Origin: Chachezhania antarctica
GTDB taxonomy: Bacteria; Pseudomonadota; Alphaproteobacteria; Rhodobacterales; Rhodobacteraceae
Reading direction: 5' to 3'
NCBI RefSeq assembly: GCF_003646465.1
Contig: NZ_QZEX01000001.1
Span: 582,236 to 646,235 of the forward strand
Length of the DNA: 64,000 nt
Shown here: positions 17,354 through 25,130 of the stretch, piece by piece
How positions within the stretch are numbered: position 1 is the first letter of the stretch
Layout of the letters: each line of letters starts with the position of its first letter
The notes under the pieces: model-generated
What the model was told of the DNA's origin: nothing
Seen by the model: only the letters and a program-made list of their open reading frames with translations
The model's database searches: none
Position numbers and translations under genes: made by a program

Positions 17354-19690
17354 TCACTCGCCGTAGGGAATCCAGACCGTCCGGATCTCCGTCGCTTCTT
17401 CAAGGAAGGGTCGCATGTCGCGCGACCCCCAGTCCGTGGCCTGCCCGTTGTTGACCCATGTCCGCTTCAGGTTCCCGGCCGAGGCGTGTTCGATACCCGC
17501 CGATACATCCGCGGCCGAAAACGACCACACCGCGTCCACGTCCATGTGCGAGGCCAGCACCGGCGCCAGATCGGCATGGCTCCCGGTCAGAATATTGACG
17601 GCGCCGCCCGGCACGTCCGACGTGTCCAGGACCTGGTACAGTTCCGTCGCCACCAATGGCGCGCGTTCAGGCGCGATCAGGATCGTCCGGTTGCCCATCG
17701 CCAGCGCCGCGGCCATCGCGGTGGCAAGCCCCAGCAGGGGCGCTTCCTCCGGACACAGGATGCCGATCACGCCCACCGGCGTTCGCGTCGACAGGGCCAC
17801 GCCGCGCAGGGGCACGCCCGCGACGCGACCGTCGAACTTGTCGGCCCACGCCGCGGCGGTGAATAGCCGGTCGAGCGTCGCGTCGACCTCGGCCCCGCCC
17901 TGCGTCAGTCCCGACATCCGGTCGAGCAGATCGGCAAAGTCATCCGCCCGGGCGGAGATGTTTTCGGCAATGTAATACAGCACCTGCGCCCGCTGATGGC
18001 CCGACATGCCGGACCAGCCCTTGGCCGCCTGCGCCGCCTCGACCGCGTTCCGCACATCCTTGCGGTTCGCCTCGCCCACATGGCCCAAAAGCGTGCCATC
18101 GGGGGCCGCAACCGCGCGCACGTAGCCGCCGTCGGGCCGCGCCTGCTTGCCACCGATATAGAGCTTTGGCGTCCGGTCGATCCCGCTGCCGCCGATGCTG
18201 GCCGCGGTTCCGGCCTCGGGCAATTCCAGCGGGCCGGGATCATGTGCGGGCTTGGTGTAGGCCTGCAACCCTTCCCATCCGCCTTCGCGCCCGAAGCCGC
18301 TTTCACGCATCCCGCCAAAGCCGGCCGCCGCGTCGAACAGGTTGGTCGCGTTCACCCAGACCACGCCCGCCATCAGCTTCGGCGCCACGTCGAGCGCGAG
18401 GTTCACGTTTTCCGACCACACCGTCGCCGCTAGCCCGTAGCGGGTATTGTTGGCCAGTGACACGGCCTCGGCCGGGGTCCGGAAGGTGGTGGAGACGAGG
18501 ACGGGCCCGAAGATCTCCTCCTGCATCAGGGGGTGGGCCGGATCCAGACCTTCGATCAGCGTGGGCGGGTAGAAGCAGCCGCCATCGGGCAGGGCCGCGG
18601 CGCTGCGGTGGATCTGGCCGTCGGTGCAACCGTCGACCATTTCGGAGATCCGGGCATGCTGGACCGGGTCCACCACGGCGCCGACATCGACGCATTTGTC
18701 CAGCGGGTCGCCGATCCGAAGCTTGTCCATTCGCGCCTTAAGCCGGGTGTGGAAATCCTCCGACACGCTTTCCTGCACGATCAGGCGCGATCCGGCGCAG
18801 CAGACCTGCCCCTGGTTGAACCAGATCGCGTCCACCAGCCCTTCGACGGCGCTGTCCAGATCTGCGTCTTCGAACACGATGTAGGGCGACTTGCCGCCGA
18901 GCTCCAGCGTCAGGCGCTTGCCCGTCCCGGCCGTCGCTTCGCGGATCCGACGGCCCACATCGGTGGAGCCGGTGAAGGCGATCTTGTCGACCGGGGCGCC
19001 GACGATCATCTCTCCCACCGCGCTGTCGCCGGTGACGATGTTGACGACGCCCTTTGGCAGGCCCGCCTGCACGCAGATCTCGGCAAACAGCAGGGCTGTG
19101 AGCGAGGTGTATTCGGCGGGCTTCAGAACCACCGTGTTGCCCATGGCCAGCGCGGGCGCGATCTTCCATGCCAGCATCAGCAACGGGAAGTTCCACGGCA
19201 CGATCTGCCCGCAGACGCCCACGGCTTTGCGGCCGGGCAGTTCCGTTTCCATCAGTTGGGCCATGCCGGCGTGGTGATAGAAATGCCGTTGCACCAGCGG
19301 GATGTCGATATCCCGCGATTCCCGGATCGGCTTGCCGTTGTCGAGCGTTTCCAGCACCGCGAACAGCCGCGCGTGTTTCTGCAATAGCCGCGCGAGGGCA
19401 TAAAGGTGTAGCGCCCGGCCCGGTCCGCCCAGACCCTCCCAGTCCGCTTGCGCGGCCCGGGCGGCAGAGACGGCGGCATCCAAGTCGTCCTGCGTTGCCT
19501 GACTGATGTGCGCCAGAGCGTCGCCCGTCGCCGGGTTGCGTGTGTCGAAGCCATCGCCGGGCTCGGTGAAGGCGCCGTCGATGAACTGGCCGAAGCGGCC
19601 ATCATGCGAGGCGATCCAGTTCAGCGCTTCTTTCGCGCTTTCGGGGGCGGGGCCGTAGCTCATGCTTTCAAAGATCTCGGCGACACTCAC
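17354..19690 (-). CDS. ALDH16-type tandem-domain aldehyde dehydrogenase
   Basis: A 778-residue protein made of a complete aldehyde dehydrogenase (about 1-500) and a second, shortened ALDH-like domain. Domain 1 has the NAD-site and catalytic motifs GQIVPWNFPLLM, FTGSTDVGRRI, the general base Glu in LELGGKSPYIVFE, and the nucleophile in GQVCCAGSR. Domain 2 keeps the fold (LYIGGKQARPDGG; PVGVIGILCPEEAPLL) but lacks the cysteine. Bacterial ALDH16 proteins have just this layout. The start is GTG at 19690, with GGAG about 10 bases upstream. It sits 49 bases after deoC, so acetaldehyde from DeoC is a likely substrate (inference). Confidence 0.9.
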   Translation of the reverse strand: MSVAEIFESMSYGPAPESAKEALNWIASHDGRFGQFIDGAFTEPGDGFDTRNPATGDALAHISQATQDDLDAAVSAARAAQADWEGLGGPGRALHLYALARLLQKHARLFAVLETLDNGKPIRESRDIDIPLVQRHFYHHAGMAQLMETELPGRKAVGVCGQIVPWNFPLLMLAWKIAPALAMGNTVVLKPAEYTSLTALLFAEICVQAGLPKGVVNIVTGDSAVGEMIVGAPVDKIAFTGSTDVGRRIREATAGTGKRLTLELGGKSPYIVFEDADLDSAVEGLVDAIWFNQGQVCCAGSRLIVQESVSEDFHTRLKARMDKLRIGDPLDKCVDVGAVVDPVQHARISEMVDGCTDGQIHRSAAALPDGGCFYPPTLIEGLDPAHPLMQEEIFGPVLVSTTFRTPAEAVSLANNTRYGLAATVWSENVNLALDVAPKLMAGVVWVNATNLFDAAAGFGGMRESGFGREGGWEGLQAYTKPAHDPGPLELPEAGTAASIGGSGIDRTPKLYIGGKQARPDGGYVRAVAAPDGTLLGHVGEANRKDVRNAVEAAQAAKGWSGMSGHQRAQVLYYIAENISARADDFADLLDRMSGLTQGGAEVDATLDRLFTAAAWADKFDGRVAGVPLRGVALSTRTPVGVIGILCPEEAPLLGLATAMAAALAMGNRTILIAPERAPLVATELYQVLDTSDVPGGAVNILTGSHADLAPVLASHMDVDAVWSFSAADVSAGIEHASAGNLKRTWVNNGQATDWGSRDMRPFLEEATEIRTVWIPYGE

Positions 19691-19739
19691 GCAGCTTCTC
19701 CGCCGCATTCGCAGTTAGCTCGAAGTTTAAGCATGTCGC

Positions 19740-20726
19740 TTACCCCATCGGATGACGCCACTCGGCGGAATAGGCGCCGGTGACATGGTGTTCCAGTTGC
19801 CGTTCGATATCGCCCAGCAGCGACGACGCGCCAAAGCGGAAAAGATGCGGGGACAGCCAGGCATCGCCCAGCTCGTCCTTGATCATCGACAGGTAGACCA
19901 GCGCGTCCTTGGCCTTCGATATCCCGCCCGCGGGCTTGTAGCCGACGCGGATGCCGGTGGCAGCGTGATAGGCGCGGATCGCCCGCAGCATCACCAGCGT
20001 GACGGGCAGCGTGGCGTTCACGCTTTCCTTGCCGGTCGAGGTCTTGATGAAATCGGCCCCGGCCATCATCCCCACCAGCGATGCCTTGGCGACATTCCTC
20101 AGGCTCCCCAGCTCTCCGGTGGCCAGGATCGTCTTCAGATGCGCCTCGCCACAGGCGGCGCGGAAGGCGCGGACCTCGTCATATAGCGCCTGCCAGTCGC
20201 CCGACAGCACGTGACGGCGCGAGATGACAATGTCGATCTCCTCCGCGCCGGCCGCCACGCTTTCGCCGATCTCGGCCACGCGCAGGTGGAAGGGCGACAA
20301 GCCCGCAGGGAAGCCCGTGGACACGGCGGCCACGGGAATACCCGAGCCTTGCAGGGCGCCGACGGCGGGCGCGATCATGTCGTGGTAGACGCAGACGGCG
20401 CCGACGGTGATCGGCGGCATGCCCATCGCGTTCAGCAGATCGGCACGGACGGGGCGTTTCGCCTTGGCGCACAGGCGGCGGACGCGGCCGGCCGTGTCGT
20501 CGCCCGAAAGCGTCGTCAGGTCGATGCAGGTCACGGCCTTCAGAAGCCACGCGGCCTGATGGTCCTTCTTGACCGACCGGCGGCCAGGCAGGGTGGCGGC
20601 GCGGCGTTCGATGGCGGGTGTGTTGGCCTGTGCCGCGCGGACAAGTCCCATGTCCAGCGGCATGCCGGGATTGCGGGGCTCCAGATGCGCGGCGGGCGCG
20701 GTCTGATACGCCGTCTCCATGTTCAT
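19740..20726 (-). CDS. deoC: Deoxyribose-phosphate aldolase
   Basis: DeoC (328 residues, the long form similar in size to the animal enzyme) splits 2-deoxyribose 5-phosphate to acetaldehyde and glyceraldehyde 3-phosphate. The Schiff-base lysine is in ADFIKTSTGKESVNAT, and the second lysine in VGYKPAGGISKAKDAL. CIDLTTLSGDDT and EIDIVISRRHVLSG are further family blocks. The start ATG at 20726 follows GGGAGG; a second ATG lies two codons in. It is first in the operon with ALDH16 and an SDR. Its promoter must lie in the 332-bp gap shared with the divergent sit operon. Confidence 0.93.
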   Translation of the reverse strand: MNMETAYQTAPAAHLEPRNPGMPLDMGLVRAAQANTPAIERRAATLPGRRSVKKDHQAAWLLKAVTCIDLTTLSGDDTAGRVRRLCAKAKRPVRADLLNAMGMPPITVGAVCVYHDMIAPAVGALQGSGIPVAAVSTGFPAGLSPFHLRVAEIGESVAAGAEEIDIVISRRHVLSGDWQALYDEVRAFRAACGEAHLKTILATGELGSLRNVAKASLVGMMAGADFIKTSTGKESVNATLPVTLVMLRAIRAYHAATGIRVGYKPAGGISKAKDALVYLSMIKDELGDAWLSPHLFRFGASSLLGDIERQLEHHVTGAYSAEWRHPMG

Positions 20727-20990
20727 GCCGGCCTCCCTTCCGTTGCCGGAACGGTGGCACGAGCCTTGCGGCATGGCAAGGACAGGAACGCGGGCCCGGT
20801 GCGGGGCCGTCGCGGAAACGGGCCTGTCGGCATTGGCGCAGGAACAATCCCGTCGCGCCGCCGGTTGACCGCACCTGTGCCATGCCGACAGCCATCCCGA
20901 CGCCAGCGGCGCTTTGCAACCGTGACGTGCAGAAGCGTGCAAGTCCGTGATGACGGCGGCGGATAAGCGCCCAAGAGTCGGGCGTTAATT

Positions 20991-21007
20991 TTGCGAATAA
21001 TTCGCAA
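20991..21007. promoter_or_regulatory. Mur/Fur-like box 1 (perfect palindrome)
   Basis: TTGCGAATAATTCGCAA is a perfect 17-bp palindrome with a single central base, ending 5 bases before the -35. It fits the TGCRAATNATTYGCA style of site used by the Fur-family manganese regulator Mur in alphaproteobacteria. Placement upstream of a Mn-type transporter supports the assignment. Confidence 0.7.
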
Positions 21008-21012
21008 GAGCA

Positions 21013-21041
21013 TTGACAGACTTGCGAGTGACTCTCATATT
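21013..21041 (+). promoter_or_regulatory. sit operon promoter
   Basis: TTGACA (21013-21018), a 17-base spacer, then CATATT (21036-21041). Predicted transcription start near 21048. The second Mur-like box lies within the spacer and -10, the classic position for repression. Confidence 0.7.
21022..21038. promoter_or_regulatory. Mur/Fur-like box 2 (imperfect)
   Basis: TTGCGAGTGACTCTCAT is an imperfect copy of box 1. Its centre is 31 bp from that of box 1, close to three helical turns, so two repressor dimers could bind on one DNA face. Confidence 0.55.
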
Positions 21042-21073
21042 CAATTTGAAATGAAACGATGGAAACCCGACTC

Positions 21074-22060
21074 ATGACTGCTTTCACTGGCCGACGCGCA
21101 TTCCTTGGGGGCTTCACCGCCGCCGTGATGCTGCTGTCGCTGCCGTTCCTGTCGAAACCCGCCGCGGCCGCCGATGCGCCGCTTCAGATCGTGGCCACCA
21201 CGGGCATGATCGCGGATGCCGCGCGGCAGGTCGGCGGGGACGAGGTCGAGGTGAAGGCGCTGATGGGGCCGGGGGTCGATCCGCATTCCTATCGCCAGAC
21301 GCGGTCGGACATCGTGGCGCTGACACGGGCGGATCTGGTGCTGTGGCACGGGCTCTACCTTGAAGCGCAGATGGAAGAATTCATGCACAAGCTGGCCCGC
21401 AAGAACGTGGTCGTCGCGGTGGCCGAAGCGCTGCCGAAGGATGCGCTGCTGGGCCACGAGGATTACGAGGACAAGTACGACCCCCACGTCTGGATGGACC
21501 CGGGCATGTGGTCCGGTGTCGTGCGCGAAGTGCAGCGCGCCCTGACCGAAGCGCGCCCCGAGGCGGCCGGGATCTTTGCCGCCAATGCCGACGCCCATAT
21601 CGCCGATCTGGGACGTCTGGATGCCTACGCGGCCGAGACGCTGGCCAAGGTTCCGGAATCGGGCCGCGTGCTTGTAACCGCGCACGATGCCTTCGGTTAC
21701 TTCGGCGAGGCCTATGGCTTCGAAGTGCTGGGCATTCAGGGCATTTCCACGGAATCCGAGGCAGGGTTATCCCGTATCCGCACGCTGGTCGACCGGCTGG
21801 TCGACAGCAACATTCGGGCCGTCTTCGTCGAAAGCTCGGTCCCCGACCGCAACATGCGCGCGCTGGCCGAAGGCGCGTCGGCCCGTGGGCACGAGGTGAC
21901 GATCGGCGGCGAACTTTTCAGTGACGCGATGGGCCGGGACGGGACCTATGAAGGCACCTACCTGGGCATGATCGATCATAACGTGACCACCATTGCCGGT
22001 GCGCTTGGGGCGAATGTGCCCGCGCGCGGCATGGATGGCAAACTGGCAACCGGGAGCTGA
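21074..22060 (+). CDS. sitA: Mn/Fe-type ABC transporter, substrate-binding protein
   Basis: A 328-residue cluster A-I solute-binding protein. Its signal peptide contains a twin-arginine-like motif (GRRAFLGGF). Predicted metal ligands are His in GVDPHSYRQT, His in DPHVWMDPGMW, Glu in FVESSVPDR and Asp in LFSDAMG. The His-His-Glu-Asp set is that of manganese/iron binders such as PsaA and SitA, whereas zinc binders use three His. I prefer the ATG at 21074 because the predicted transcript starts near 21048; an in-frame ATG at 21059 would leave no room for a ribosome site. First gene of sitABCD, under two Mur-like boxes. Confidence 0.88.
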   Translation: MTAFTGRRAFLGGFTAAVMLLSLPFLSKPAAAADAPLQIVATTGMIADAARQVGGDEVEVKALMGPGVDPHSYRQTRSDIVALTRADLVLWHGLYLEAQMEEFMHKLARKNVVVAVAEALPKDALLGHEDYEDKYDPHVWMDPGMWSGVVREVQRALTEARPEAAGIFAANADAHIADLGRLDAYAAETLAKVPESGRVLVTAHDAFGYFGEAYGFEVLGIQGISTESEAGLSRIRTLVDRLVDSNIRAVFVESSVPDRNMRALAEGASARGHEVTIGGELFSDAMGRDGTYEGTYLGMIDHNVTTIAGALGANVPARGMDGKLATGS

Positions 22061-22061
22061 C

Positions 22062-22865
22062 ATGCTGGAACTCGCAAGCACCGACGGACATGTCGCCAGC
22101 GATACCGCACGGGCGCAAAGCCCGCTGGCCGTCCGGGGGATGACCGTTTCCTACGGGGAAAAACCGGCGGTGTTTTCCGTGGACATGACCGTGAAGGCGG
22201 GGTCGATGACCGCGATCATCGGGCCGAACGGCGCCGGGAAGTCGACGCTGCTGAAGGCCTGCCTTGGGATCGTGAAACCCCTGTCCGGGCAGGTGGAGGT
22301 CATGGGCCGTCCGCTGGCCGAGATGCGGGCAAAGATCGCCTATGTGCCGCAACGCGCGAGCGTGGACTGGGATTTCCCCACCCGCGTGATCGACGTCGTT
22401 CTGATGGGGCTTTATCGCGAGGTCGGTTTGCTGGGCCGTCTGCGCGGCGCCCATATCGACCGCGCCCGCGCCTGCCTGGATCGCGTGGGCATGGTGGCCT
22501 TCGCCGATCGCCAGATCGGCCAGCTGTCGGGCGGTCAGCAGCAGCGGGTCTTCCTGGCCCGCGCGCTGGCGCAGGAGGCGGATCTGTATCTCCTGGATGA
22601 ACCCTTCGCCGGGGTCGATGCTGCCACGGAAAAGGCGATCATCGCCGTGCTGAAATCGCTGAAGGCCGAGGGCAAGACCGTCGTCGCCGTGCATCATGAC
22701 CTGGCGACCGTGGGCGATTACTTCGACCATGTCTTCATGATCAACGTACGCCGTATCGCCGAAGGCCCCGTCGCCACTGCCTTTACCGCCGAAACGTTGC
22801 AGGAGGCCTATGGCGGCCGTCTTGCCGCGGCGCAGGTCGATCAGATCTCGGCCGCGCTGGCGTAA
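22062..22865 (+). CDS. sitB: Mn/Fe-type ABC transporter, ATPase
   Basis: A 267-residue ATP-binding subunit with Walker A GPNGAGKST, Q-loop YVPQRASVDWDFP, signature LSGGQQQR, Walker B LYLLDEPFAGVD and switch His in VAVHHDL. The string PQRASVDWDFPTRVIDVVLMGLY is typical of manganese/zinc importer ATPases. It begins one base after the sitA stop, with GGGAG just upstream. A poorly conserved N-terminal 20-residue tail precedes the ABC domain. Confidence 0.92.
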   Translation: MLELASTDGHVASDTARAQSPLAVRGMTVSYGEKPAVFSVDMTVKAGSMTAIIGPNGAGKSTLLKACLGIVKPLSGQVEVMGRPLAEMRAKIAYVPQRASVDWDFPTRVIDVVLMGLYREVGLLGRLRGAHIDRARACLDRVGMVAFADRQIGQLSGGQQQRVFLARALAQEADLYLLDEPFAGVDAATEKAIIAVLKSLKAEGKTVVAVHHDLATVGDYFDHVFMINVRRIAEGPVATAFTAETLQEAYGGRLAAAQVDQISAALA

Positions 22866-22880
22866 CCGGGAACCGGACAC

Positions 22881-24086
22881 ATGGTCATCGATGCGCTGCT
22901 TTTGCAGCTGGGCTACAACGCCACGCTGGTCGCCGTGGGCGCCATGCTGCTCGGCGTGGCCGCGGGCATGACCGGATCGTTCCTCTACCTGCGCAAACGC
23001 GCGCTGGTCAGCGATGCGATCAGCCATGCGACACTGCCCGGCGTGGGGCTGGCCTTCATCGTGATGGTGGCTCTTGGCGCGGACGGCCGCAACTTGCCCG
23101 GTTTGCTTCTGGGATCGGCGCTGTCGGCCTGGGCCGGGCTTTTGTGCCTTGGCTGGCTGGTGCGCCGTACCCGGCTGGCCGAAGACGCGGCCATCGGTGC
23201 CGTCCTGTCCGTCTTCTTCGGTTTCGGCATCGTGCTTCTGACCGTGATCCAGACCATGAGTTCCGGCCGTCAGGCGGGGCTTGAGAACTTTCTGCTGGGC
23301 TCGACCGCCGGGATGCTGCGCATGGATGCGCTGGTGATCGCGGGCGGGGGCGCGTTGATCCTGCTGGCGATCTTCATCCTGCGCCGCCCGATGCTGGAGG
23401 TCGCCTTCGATCCCGAATACGCCGCCGCGCGCGGGCTGAACGTGGATCGGGTGGATCTTGCGATGATGGGGCTGGTGATGGCCGTGACTGTCGTCGGCCT
23501 GAAGATCGTGGGTCTGATCCTGATCGTGGCGCTGTTGATCATCCCGTCGGTCGCCGCCCGGTTCTGGACCGACCGGGCCGACCACGTGGTGCTGATCGGA
23601 GGCATCCTTGGCGGGCTGGCCGGATACACCGGGGCCGCCATTTCCGCCGCCGTGCCGAACGTGCCGACAGGGCCGATCATCGTGCTGATCGCCTTCGGCC
23701 TGTTCGCGCTGTCGCTGCTGTTCGCGCCCGGTCGTGGCGTGATGGCGGCGCTCGTCCGGCACCTGCGGTTCCAGCACCGCGTCCACCTGCGGCAGGGCCT
23801 TCTGGCGCTGGCACAGGCGCAACAGATCTATGAACCACGTACCCTGCGGCTGCTGCGCCGCGCAGGTCTCGCCCGCCCGGATGGCGTGGCGACGGAGGCC
23901 GGCCGCGCCCGCGCCGCCCGCGCCCTGCGCGATGAAAAACGGTGGGAGATCGTCCGCACCGATCCCGCCCACGAAGCGGCCGCCGCCTTCTATGACGGGC
24001 TGACCGACATTGACGCCGTGCTAACCCGCGACCAGATTGCCGAGATCGACCGCCGCATCGGTAGCCCGCAGGGAGTTTCCGCCTGA
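22881..24086 (+). CDS. sitC: Mn/Fe-type ABC permease with C-terminal DtxR-like extension
   Basis: A 401-residue fusion. Residues about 1-285 form the usual ABC-3 permease with eight or more helices (SDAISHATLPGVGLAF; GLKIVGLILIVALLIIPSVAARF). Residues about 290-401 are soluble and charged: a winged-helix-like part (LLALAQAQQIYEPRTLRLLRRAGLARPDGVATEAGRARA region), then WEIVRTDPAHEAAAAFYDGLTDIDAVL and DRRIGSP. The tail resembles the DNA-binding and metal-sensing halves of DtxR/MntR regulators, though the HTH looks eroded. Such fusions are known among Mn/Zn permeases. It overlaps sitD by one base (TGATG). Confidence 0.87.
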   Translation: MVIDALLLQLGYNATLVAVGAMLLGVAAGMTGSFLYLRKRALVSDAISHATLPGVGLAFIVMVALGADGRNLPGLLLGSALSAWAGLLCLGWLVRRTRLAEDAAIGAVLSVFFGFGIVLLTVIQTMSSGRQAGLENFLLGSTAGMLRMDALVIAGGGALILLAIFILRRPMLEVAFDPEYAAARGLNVDRVDLAMMGLVMAVTVVGLKIVGLILIVALLIIPSVAARFWTDRADHVVLIGGILGGLAGYTGAAISAAVPNVPTGPIIVLIAFGLFALSLLFAPGRGVMAALVRHLRFQHRVHLRQGLLALAQAQQIYEPRTLRLLRRAGLARPDGVATEAGRARAARALRDEKRWEIVRTDPAHEAAAAFYDGLTDIDAVLTRDQIAEIDRRIGSPQGVSA

Positions 24087-25012
24087 TGGGTGCCGAATTC
24101 GTCCCCCTGTCGCTGCCGCCGATCCTGATCGGCACCTTCGCTGCCATCGCCTGCGCGCTGCCGGGGAACTTCCTGCTCCTGCGCCGTCAGGCCCTTATCG
24201 GGGATGCCATCAGCCACGTCGTCCTGCCCGGCATCGTCGCGGCTTTCCTTGTGACCGGCACGATCTCGACCGGGCCGATGCTGATCGGTGCCATGGTTGC
24301 GGCCGTTCTGACGGTGATCCTGATCGAACTCGTGCGCCGCCTGGGCAATATCGAACCGGGTGCCGCGATGGGTGTCGTCTTCACGGCAATGTTCGCGGGC
24401 GGGGTGCTGCTTCTGGAGCTTTCCGATACCTCCAGCGTCCATCTTGACGTCCAACATGCGCTTTACGGCAACCTTGAAAGCCTGATCTGGCTGGATGCGA
24501 CGGGCTGGGGATCGCTGCTCGACGCGCAAGCGCTGCGCTATCTGCCGGTGGAGCTTCCGCGCATCGCCATCACGCTGGTGGCCGTCGCGCTGTTCATGGC
24601 GGTCCTGTGGCGGCCGCTGAAGATCTCCACCTTCGACGAAGGCTTTGCCCGCACGCTGGGTCTGCCGACCGGGTTGATCGGCCTGTCGCTGGTAACGGTC
24701 GCCGCGCTGGCTGCGGTGGCCGCGTTCGACGCCGTGGGGTCGATCATCGTGATCGCGATGTTCATTTGCCCCCCCGCTGCGGCGCGTATGATGACCAACC
24801 GGCTGGAACGGCAGGTCGCGTGGAGCGTCCTGTTCGCTACCCTGTCCGCGGTCCTTGGTTACGTGCTGGCCGGCTACGGCCCGTTGTGGCTGGGCGGGCA
24901 GGACGCGGTGAGCGCTGCGGGCATGATCGCCACCGTTTCGGGCGTGATCCTTGGCATCGCGGCGCTGTACGGCCCGTGCCGGTCCCGCACGGGCGCGCCC
25001 GAAGGCGCCTGA
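24086..25012 (+). CDS. sitD: Mn/Fe-type ABC transporter, second permease
   Basis: A 308-residue ABC-3 family permease with about nine membrane helices and no soluble extension. Conserved blocks are GDAISHVVLPGIVAAFLVTG, DTSSVHLDVQHALYGNLESLIW and FDAVGSIIVIAMFICPPAAARM. Having two different permeases, C and D, fits the SitABCD rather than the ZnuABC layout. It is the last gene of the operon; the following 118 bases carry the promoter of a separate gene. Confidence 0.92.
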   Translation: MGAEFVPLSLPPILIGTFAAIACALPGNFLLLRRQALIGDAISHVVLPGIVAAFLVTGTISTGPMLIGAMVAAVLTVILIELVRRLGNIEPGAAMGVVFTAMFAGGVLLLELSDTSSVHLDVQHALYGNLESLIWLDATGWGSLLDAQALRYLPVELPRIAITLVAVALFMAVLWRPLKISTFDEGFARTLGLPTGLIGLSLVTVAALAAVAAFDAVGSIIVIAMFICPPAAARMMTNRLERQVAWSVLFATLSAVLGYVLAGYGPLWLGGQDAVSAAGMIATVSGVILGIAALYGPCRSRTGAPEGA

Positions 25013-25067
25013 CCTGCCCCGCTTTCTTTCCGCTTTTCCCTGCGTCGCCGCGTCGCTGGCAAAGGCT

Positions 25068-25096
25068 TTGACGTAAGGGTCACCCTTACCCATATT
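25068..25096 (+). promoter_or_regulatory. Promoter with palindromic operator for cydA-like gene
   Basis: TTGACG (25068-25073), a 17-base spacer, CATATT (25091-25096). The spacer is almost entirely occupied by GTAAGGGT-C-ACCCTTAC (25073-25089), a perfect 8+8 inverted repeat. This is the layout of a tightly repressed, or DNA-distortion-activated, promoter. Regulator unknown. Confidence 0.65.
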
Positions 25097-25130
25097 AAGA
25101 TTTCCTTCTGAAACCTTAACCGCGGTTGAT

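Larger units (their letters stand above)
20727..21073. other. Divergent regulatory region deoC / sitA
   Basis: About 330 bases without a gene. The deoC-proximal two thirds are GC-rich with no clear promoter. The sit-proximal 80 bases turn AT-rich and hold two Mur-like boxes and a strong -35/-10 pair (listed separately). Confidence 0.7.

Noticed and set aside
21918-23972. Minus-strand open frame of about 680 codons opposite sitB and sitC
   Set aside because: Antisense shadow: His/Gln/Arg-rich translation, no domains, and the plus strand carries clear ABC transporter genes.
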